Assembly: GCA_018263395.1 (NCBI GenBank)
Contig: JAANXF010000021.1
Location: 1 to 45,263 of the forward strand
DNA from: Methanonatronarchaeales archaeon
GTDB taxonomy: Archaea; Halobacteriota; Methanonatronarchaeia; JAANXF01
DNA: 45,263 nucleotides
Reading direction: 5' to 3'
Made by a program: the position numbers and the translations under genes. Under the pieces are notes generated by a model that searched no databases, was not told the origin of the DNA, and worked only from the letters and a program-made list of their open reading frames with translations. The stretch's first letter is position 1. Each line of letters opens with the position of its first letter. This document shows positions 39,890 through 45,263 of the stretch, piece after piece.

Positions 39890-41455
39890 TTATTGAAAAT
39901 TAATTATATTGCTTGGGTTTTGACCGACCTCTTTTAGATGATTGAATATATGTGCTGTTGCGAAAAGATCCTCTTTATTGTACTCCAAAAAGGTATCCCA
40001 ATCCGGCTCATCGCCGTTATCAAGATAACGTGAATAAGCTAACCCAACTTCAAATCCATCGACGCCCTCCACATTTCTTTCAAATCCGAAATAATGAGAG
40101 ATTTCTTTTAGAGCGATACGGTCAAAATCACCTAATAGGCCATTCATAACTTCGATACCTAGATCTATTTCAGGCTCCAAAATATGGCCTTCTTCATCCA
40201 ACCTTGATTTCATTAAAGCGTTTTGGATAGCTCGCTTGTCAAAGTTAGATGCACTATAGCTTATCAAAGTTCCGTCCTGATGATCGATTTCGTTAATGAA
40301 ATCATTTAAAAGCTTTTCCTGATCGTCTTTCTCGAAAAGTTGAAGCACCTCGCCATTATGTTGATCGTATATCCCAATTATAGTGATTGTCATAACTTTC
40401 TTTATATGTTCTCTCAGCGATTCTGCCCTATCCCCGAAGACGAGAAGTAAATCTGAATATTAAAGAAGTTTCGTCAACCACTATAGCCATATTTGATTCC
40501 CTCCGAGGTCGGTTTCAATATCATAAAATATTGGGCGTTCTATCCTTGATATAGTGCTTAAAAGTTCTTCTGTGAGTAGGATTCTACCTTCTATCACGGC
40601 CCTGCTTTCTTGAATCCATCTGTCAACGTGCCACTTTCCTGCCCCAGGTAGCTTTAAAAGGGACTCTCTATTATTTTCATTAATATCGTTTAGAGAATCA
40701 ATTCCATGCTCTTTCATGTGTAGAACTCTTTTAATACCAACTTGAGTTAGTCTAGAAAGAGGAGATATCCTTGAGAAAAAGTCTCTCACAGAAGTTGTTT
40801 TTATACTGTTAATCCCTGACTCATCAACATCCACAATCGCAAATCTACCATCAGCTCCCTCGTGGTCGTGGGAAGCAACATTCAGCACAATGTGGTTAGC
40901 CCTCTCTAGATATTTGCCTCCAGAGCTGTGCGAATGTCCACAAACAATTAAATCAAGGTCATTGATACTCCTGATTGCTTCCGAACCTATATCATCAAAT
41001 CCGAATCGGGCGCCTGTACTCAATGTTCCTTTTGGAGGAACATGGGTTAGAAGAATAGTTGAAGCAGTATTAGGAATCTCTTCTTTTTGAGCTTTTATGT
41101 GGTCCCTAATAGTTCGTTCCGAGTACAGGATGTTCCCAGGCCCGGGCTCTACAGTTCCCTCTTGACCTAAGAAACCTATTTCATCTTCTACAAGAGGTCT
41201 TTGATGGAGGTCTATGACATTTTTACTACTGTAAATCTGATTCAGAGGCTGGAGATCATCGTTCCCAGCGACACCTAGAAACAGCTCCTTTGAGGTCCGT
41301 CTTGCTATCTCTTCGAAGTAGTTAGCATCTTCATTGATAAATCGAGAGAGGTCGTCACCTCCATAGAGAACTAAATCTACGTTTACGGCATCAAGAACGT
41401 AGAGGAGATGGTCCAGATTTTGAACACGCCAATCTGAAAAAGCTAATATCTTCAT
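39890..41455 (-). pseudogene. Composite metallophosphoesterase-HhH-DEDD exonuclease, interrupted
   Basis: Two open parts in the same frame, 41455-40481 and 40393-39890, seem to form one gene. Part one is a calcineurin-like phosphoesterase (FSDWR, YGGDDLS, VAGNDD, LLTHVPPKG, VCGHSHSSGG), then a helix-hairpin-helix (LLKLPGAGKWHVDRW), then IFYDIETDLGGNQIWL, motif I of a DEDD exonuclease, before an in-frame TAG. Part two continues IGIYDQHNGEVLQLFEKDD with motif II (YSASNFD) and motif III (YNKEDL), as in YprB/RNase_H_2 domains. The first metal His of DxH is replaced by Arg (DWR) and GNH reads GND. GC is about 40%, far below its neighbours, which points to transfer. Function unknown; DNA repair or defence is a guess. 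Confidence 0.6.
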
Positions 41456-41581
41456 TCAGCTGATGACTTGTAGTGGCTAGATTGGAAAAGTGTTCCCATA
41501 AGTTCTGAAGCAAGGATAAAGTTTCTAAGCTATGCAGATTGATCTATTTAGGCTTAATCAAATGTTTTCCTGCCAGATTCC

Positions 41582-42070
41582 CTAACGTTTCTCACCCAGC
41601 CGCTCCCTGGACATCTCCACGTACTCCCTCCAGTTCTGCTCGATGTACCTCCGGTGCTCATCCGAGACGTCGCCCACCCTCCTCGCGGGTACGCCGGCGA
41701 GGAGGCTGCCCGGCTCCGCCTCGAAACCCTCCGTCACCACGGCGCCCGCGGCCACGAGGCACCCGTCGTCGATGGAGGCGCCGTTCAGGACCGTTGCGTT
41801 CATGCCGACGAGGCAGTCGTCGCCGACCGTGGCACCGTGCACGACGGCGCCGTGACCCACGGAGACCCTCTCCCCGATCTCCACGGGGAACCCGTCGTCT
41901 ACGTGCACGACGGCGTTGTCCTGCACGTTGCTCCTGGACCCGACCGCTATGGAGTCCTCGTCGCCCCTGAGCACCGCGCCGAACCATATGCTGCACTCCC
42001 CGCCCAGCGATACGTCGCCGTCCACCGTGGCGCTGGGTGCAACGTAGGCAGACCCGGGAATCCTCGGCAT
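41582..42070 (-). CDS. Gamma-class carbonic anhydrase-like protein
   Basis: A 162-residue left-handed beta-helix protein with hexapeptide repeats. The metal ligands His56, His73 and His78 occur in AVVHVDD and SVGHGAVVHG, and RGD (35-37) and VQDN (49-52) match the Cam/CamH pattern. The acidic loop of classical Cam is missing, so it belongs to the CamH/YrdA-like branch; activity is probable but not certain. ATG 42070 is 28 nt from a shared TATA element. Confidence 0.87.
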   Translation of the reverse strand: MPRIPGSAYVAPSATVDGDVSLGGECSIWFGAVLRGDEDSIAVGSRSNVQDNAVVHVDDGFPVEIGERVSVGHGAVVHGATVGDDCLVGMNATVLNGASIDDGCLVAAGAVVTEGFEAEPGSLLAGVPARRVGDVSDEHRRYIEQNWREYVEMSRERLGEKR

Positions 42071-42093
42071 GGCCCTATCTTCCGGCGTTTGGA

Positions 42094-42102
42094 ATCTTTA
42101 TG
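42094..42102. promoter_or_regulatory. Shared A/T element between gamma-CA and acs
   Basis: ATCTTTATG is the only TATA-like element between the divergent genes. Its centre is 28 nt from the gamma-CA ATG (leaderless) and 41 nt from the acs ATG, leaving a leader of about 13 nt that carries GGGGAAGG, a Shine-Dalgarno-like site. Confidence 0.5.
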
Positions 42103-42138
42103 GTGCCGGTACCGAAATTGAGTGGGGAAGGAATCTGC

Positions 42139-44094
42139 ATGAGCAGAGACGATTACCTCTGGCCCGGGAGCGACTTCGTGGGACAGGCGAACTGTACGGA
42201 CCCAGGGGTACGGGAGGCAGGGTTCCCGGAGTGCTTCGAGCGGTACGCGGAGCTGCTGGACTGGGACGAGGAGTGGGACGATGTCCTGGACGCAGGGGAC
42301 CCTCCGTTCTACAGGTGGTTCCCTGGCGGCAGGCTCAACGCGTCGTACAACTGCGTCGACCGGCACCTGCCGGGGAGGAAGGACCACACCGCCATAATCT
42401 GGGAGGGGGAGACCGGGGATTCCCGAAGGATCGCGTACCAGGACCTCTACCGGGAGGTCAACGAGCTGGCCGTCGTCCTGAGGAGGGACGTGGGGCTGGA
42501 GGAGGGCGACGTCGTCACGCTGCACCTCCCCATGCTTCCCGCCCTGCCCCTGACCATGCTGGCCTGCGCCCGGCTCGGCGTGGTCCACAGCGAGGTCTTC
42601 GCCGGGTTCAGCGTGGAGGCGCTGGCTGACAGGATAGACGACGCCGGCAGCAGCGTCGTAGTGACCTGCGACGGGTACTACCGCCGCGGCGAGTTCCTGA
42701 ACCACAAGGGGAAGGCGGACGCAGCCGTCGAAGTCGCTGAACAGGACGTCGAAACCGTGCTGGTGTGGAGCCGCCACGACGAACTCCACCCCGACGTAGA
42801 GACTGTCGACGGCCGTGACCGCGTGGTGGGGGACCTGGTGGCGGACCGCAGGGGGGAGAGGGTCCGGCCGGTCAGCAGGGATGCGGAGGACCCGCTGTTC
42901 CTGATGTACACCTCCGGCACGACGGGGAAGCCCAAGGGGTGCCAGCACCGCACCGGCGGATACCTCGGGTACGTCGCCGGGACGGCGCGGGACGTACACG
43001 ACGTACATCCTGGCGACACCTACTGGTGCATGGCCGACATCGGTTGGATAACCGGCCACAGCTACGTCGTTTACGGCCCGCTGGCCCTCGGCACCACGTC
43101 GCTCATGTACGAGGGTGCGCCGGACCACCCGCACAGGGGCCGCACCTGGGAGATAGCGGAGAAGTACGACGTCGACGTGCTGAACACGTCGCCCACCGCG
43201 GTACGCATGTTCATGAAGTGGGGCGAGGAGTGGCTCGAGGGTTACGACCTCGACTTCAGGCTGCTCGGAGCCGTCGGGGAACCCATCGAGCGCGAGGCCT
43301 GGCTCTGGTACTACAGGAACGTCGGGAAGGAAAGCGCCCCCGTGGTGGACAAGTGGTGGCAGACGGAGACCGGCGGAAACCTCGTCGCGACGTACCCGGC
43401 GATAGACGGAATGAAACCCGGCGCGGCCGGGAAACCCCTGATGGGCATAGAGGCCACGGTCCTCGACGATGAGGGGAACGAGGTGCCGGTCGACGGGCAC
43501 GGCTCGTTCGTGATTACGACGCCGTGGCCCGGGATGCTTCAGACCATCTACGGCGACGACGAACGGTTCGTCGAGACCTACTGGGAGACCTACAGCGACA
43601 CCGGGAGCGACGACTGGAGGGACTGGGTCTACGAGCCGGAGGACGAGTGCAGAATCGAGGATGACGGCTACCTCAGGTTCCTCGGGAGGAGGGACGAGGT
43701 GATGAAGGTGGCGGGGCACCGCATAGGGACCCAGGAGCTGGAGGACGCGATAACCGACGTCGCGGAGGTCGCGGAGGTCGCTGTCGCGGCGAGGAAGCAC
43801 CCCGAGAAGGGGGAGGTCCCGGACGCCTACGTCGTGCTGAGGGACGGCGTGGAGGGGGGCGAGGGGCTGAAGGGGAAGCTGGTTGAGACCGTGGAGCAGC
43901 GCATCGGGCCCATCGCGAGGCCCGCCAACGTGTACTTCGTGGAGGATGTCCCGAAGACCAGGAGCGGAAAAATCATGCGGCGCCTCTTGGAGAACATCAG
44001 CAACGACGAGTCACTCGGAGACACCACGACGCTGCAGGACCCCGAGGTTCCGGAGAGGTTAAGGAGGGAGGTCCACGGACACCTGTCGGGTTGA
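42139..44094 (+). CDS. acs: Acetyl-CoA synthetase, AMP-forming
   Basis: A 651-residue adenylate-forming enzyme that makes acetyl-CoA from acetate, ATP and CoA. Motifs are YTSGTTGKPKG (near residue 257), WWQTETGG, the hinge LRFLGRRDEVMKVAGHRIGTQELE, and the C-terminal PKTRSGKIMRR with the catalytic, acetylation-prone Lys near residue 611. The N-terminal domain (ASYNCVDRHLPGRKDHTAIIWEGE) is that of Acs rather than medium-chain ligases. ATG 42139 is preceded by a GGGGAAGG Shine-Dalgarno-like site. Confidence 0.95.
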   Translation: MSRDDYLWPGSDFVGQANCTDPGVREAGFPECFERYAELLDWDEEWDDVLDAGDPPFYRWFPGGRLNASYNCVDRHLPGRKDHTAIIWEGETGDSRRIAYQDLYREVNELAVVLRRDVGLEEGDVVTLHLPMLPALPLTMLACARLGVVHSEVFAGFSVEALADRIDDAGSSVVVTCDGYYRRGEFLNHKGKADAAVEVAEQDVETVLVWSRHDELHPDVETVDGRDRVVGDLVADRRGERVRPVSRDAEDPLFLMYTSGTTGKPKGCQHRTGGYLGYVAGTARDVHDVHPGDTYWCMADIGWITGHSYVVYGPLALGTTSLMYEGAPDHPHRGRTWEIAEKYDVDVLNTSPTAVRMFMKWGEEWLEGYDLDFRLLGAVGEPIEREAWLWYYRNVGKESAPVVDKWWQTETGGNLVATYPAIDGMKPGAAGKPLMGIEATVLDDEGNEVPVDGHGSFVITTPWPGMLQTIYGDDERFVETYWETYSDTGSDDWRDWVYEPEDECRIEDDGYLRFLGRRDEVMKVAGHRIGTQELEDAITDVAEVAEVAVAARKHPEKGEVPDAYVVLRDGVEGGEGLKGKLVETVEQRIGPIARPANVYFVEDVPKTRSGKIMRRLLENISNDESLGDTTTLQDPEVPERLRREVHGHLSG

Positions 44095-44184
44095 GCCGCC
44101 AAGGGTCCACCAGTCGGGACACCTCGCCCGAATGAAGGCTGCAGCCCTCGCCTCCACAGGGGGAGCGGCTGGAGAGGTCCACGG

Positions 44185-44859
44185 CTACGTCAGCCTTCGC
44201 ACCCTGTCGGCGAACTCCGGGTGGTTCTCCCTCAGCACCTCGGCGTCTCTCTCGCCGTTTACGTTTATCACGTGAACCTCCCCCCTCTCCCCTCCGTATG
44301 CGTCATGGAAGTCGTAAACGGCCCCCACGAGGTCGACGTAGCCCGGTACGTCGTCGCTTTCGAGGAGGAAGTCCAGCTGCCGGTCCACGTTGTACTCCAC
44401 GAGATGATTCACGACCGCGGGTTCGTCCAGGTGGCCGGTAAGCGATTCGACGCCCTCCCTGATTCCCGGCTCGATTAGCTCCACCGCACCCACGATTCTC
44501 CGGGGCTCGTCCAGGCCCTCCGTTATTTTCCTGTAGGCCGCAGTGACCGCACCGCAACCGGTGTGCCCGACAATCACCGCCAGACGGGTCCCGGTGTGGA
44601 GTATCGGGTACAGCACGTCCCCGGAGACGACCTCTCCTCGACCGGTTCTCTGGGTGACCCGGTTACCGATGTTTCCGCACGTGAAGACCATCCCGGGCTC
44701 CTCGTTTCCCCACATGGCGTCCTGAAGCACCCTCGAGTCGGAGCAGCTCACCGTCACGACCGGAGGTTCCTGGGACTCCAGCACCTCGTCGAACCTCCCT
44801 GCGAACGCCTCCACGTGCCTCGTGTTGCCCTCCAGCAGCTCGAGAATGACCCCGTCCAT
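44185..44859 (-). CDS. Beta-class carbonic anhydrase
   Basis: A 224-residue zinc enzyme for CO2 hydration. The zinc ligands are Cys39, His99 and Cys102 (VSCSDSR and GHTGCGA), with the Asp41/Arg43 dyad. ATG 44859 was chosen because the family begins at MDGVILELLEGNTRHV; the longer in-frame extension is basic and low-complexity. A TATA-like GAAATTTGA lies about 34 nt upstream. It is unrelated to the gamma-class enzyme on the other side of acs. Confidence 0.93.
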   Translation of the reverse strand: MDGVILELLEGNTRHVEAFAGRFDEVLESQEPPVVTVSCSDSRVLQDAMWGNEEPGMVFTCGNIGNRVTQRTGRGEVVSGDVLYPILHTGTRLAVIVGHTGCGAVTAAYRKITEGLDEPRRIVGAVELIEPGIREGVESLTGHLDEPAVVNHLVEYNVDRQLDFLLESDDVPGYVDLVGAVYDFHDAYGGERGEVHVINVNGERDAEVLRENHPEFADRVRRLT

Positions 44860-45065
44860 CGCCTGAACCTCTCCGGTTTCCCGGGTCAAATTTCCGGTCC
44901 ACTCCACTGGCCGCGGCAATTGTGCCTGGTCTTCGCGCAGCAAACTCGCCTGCGAGAGCGACGGGAGCCGTTGCGGTCGCCGTGGCGGTGGTTCCGGCGT
45001 CCCTGACAGGTGCGGTTCTGCCCCTTCTTCTGGTCGGCGGCGGAGCCCGGATACCCACTGGCCCG

Positions 45066-45263
45066 TCACCCCTCCTGCTGCCGGTAACCGCGCCCGGGGT
45101 CGAAGGCCCGGAACCTCCTTCCATCGCCCCCGTAAAAGTTGTAGAACCACTCCGCCCAGTGCAGCCTGAGCACCTGTATCGACGCGAAGAGGGTCTCCAC
45201 TACTACGATGAGGAGCAGGGTCAACAGCAGCCACGCTGCGAAGCCGACGGGGCCCGGCCGGTA
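45066..45263 (-). CDS. atpI: A-type ATP synthase subunit I, C-terminal end (cut by window edge)
   Basis: A minus-strand frame enters from the right edge and stops with TGA at 45066-45068. It shows a membrane helix (GFAAWLLLTLLLIVVVETLF) and then VLRLHWAEWFYNFYGGDGRRF, which matches the conserved last part of the V/A-type ATPase membrane subunit a/I (the family pattern is ALRLHxVEFFxKFYxGGG). 44860-45065, between it and the carbonic anhydrase, holds no gene I can support. Confidence 0.8.
   Translation of the reverse strand, partial: YRPGPVGFAAWLLLTLLLIVVVETLFASIQVLRLHWAEWFYNFYGGDGRRFRAFDPGRGYRQQEG

Noticed and set aside
40379-40486. Archaeal BHB intron in the nuclease gene
   Set aside because: No 4-bp helix with 3-nt bulges can be drawn at any junction that restores the frame; an insertion with target duplication fits better.
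41947-43800. 617-codon frame antisense to acs
   Set aside because: Same effect as opposite leuS; the acs gene is unambiguous.
44860-45065. Plus-strand Ala/Val-rich frame or AtpK-like proteolipid gene between beta-CA and atpI
   Set aside because: The hydrophobic reading is on the strand opposite to atpI, lacks the Glu-containing proteolipid motif and continues antisense through atpI.
1-45263. CRISPR array, rRNA genes or intact insertion sequences
   Set aside because: No regularly spaced repeats, no rRNA signatures and no transposase gene were found on either strand.

Overview
This is a roughly 65% GC window from a euryarchaeon. The archaeal calls rest on leaderless genes behind TATA boxes placed 26-30 nt upstream of the start, an archaeal LeuRS, CobY, CbiX-type chelatase, DUF473 and PAC2 proteins, an intron-bearing tRNA-Arg(TCT) and the end of an A-type ATP synthase subunit I gene. 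Proteins are acidic, and TumA/TumE and HTH-PIN toxin-antitoxin types common in Halobacteria are present, so a halophile or a relative of the haloarchaea is likely; the exact lineage cannot be read from here.

Layout. 1-5.6 kb: end of an unknown gene, a ferritin-like gene, a CopB-type ATPase, an ApbE-like gene, tRNA-Tyr, a small Cys-rich protein, a methyltransferase, a hypothetical gene and a UPF0146 gene. Several of these carry frame breaks. 5.6-8.3 kb: cbiP, cbiB and cbiX. 8.4-20.1 kb: an accessory island bounded by a type I restriction-modification system that has been pulled apart. hsdM lies at its left end and hsdR-hsdS at its right end, with toxin-antitoxin modules, operator palindromes and unknown genes between, and a putative membrane-anchored caspase-like protein directly behind hsdS. 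20.4-33.3 kb: the anaerobic corrin-ring operon cbiT-L-F-G-H2-D-H-C-E, the cobalt transporter cbiM-N-(32-residue peptide)-Q-O, cbiA, cobD, cobS and cobY. 33.4-35.7 kb: a winged-helix regulator, a 0.8 kb non-coding stretch, a zinc-ribbon HTH gene, a second small DNA-binding candidate and a PAP2 phosphatase. 35.7-39.8 kb: tRNA-Arg and the operon leuS-PAC2-DUF473. 39.9-41.5 kb: an AT-rich, foreign-looking and interrupted nuclease gene that joins a metallophosphoesterase, an HhH motif and a DEDD exonuclease. 41.6-45.3 kb: gamma-carbonic anhydrase, acetyl-CoA synthetase, beta-carbonic anhydrase and the end of atpI.

The cobalamin genes form a nearly complete oxygen-independent route from precorrin-2/sirohydrochlorin to adenosylcobinamide-GDP and cobalamin phosphate assembly. 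They cover cobalt uptake (CbiMNQO), cobalt insertion (CbiX), ring methylation and contraction, amidation (CbiA, CbiP), the aminopropanol arm (CobD, CbiB) and nucleotide loop assembly (CobY, CobS). CbiJ, an adenosyltransferase and CobT were not seen. The promoters of these operons share an A/T element and a CAAC-containing, often palindromic GTTGNNCAAC-like site.

Most frame breaks are single-base, and three lie in homopolymers, so part of the apparent gene decay may be sequencing error. The most unusual items are the caspase-like protein behind the restriction genes, the composite phosphoesterase/exonuclease, and the unannotated 32-residue membrane peptide inside the cobalt transporter operon.
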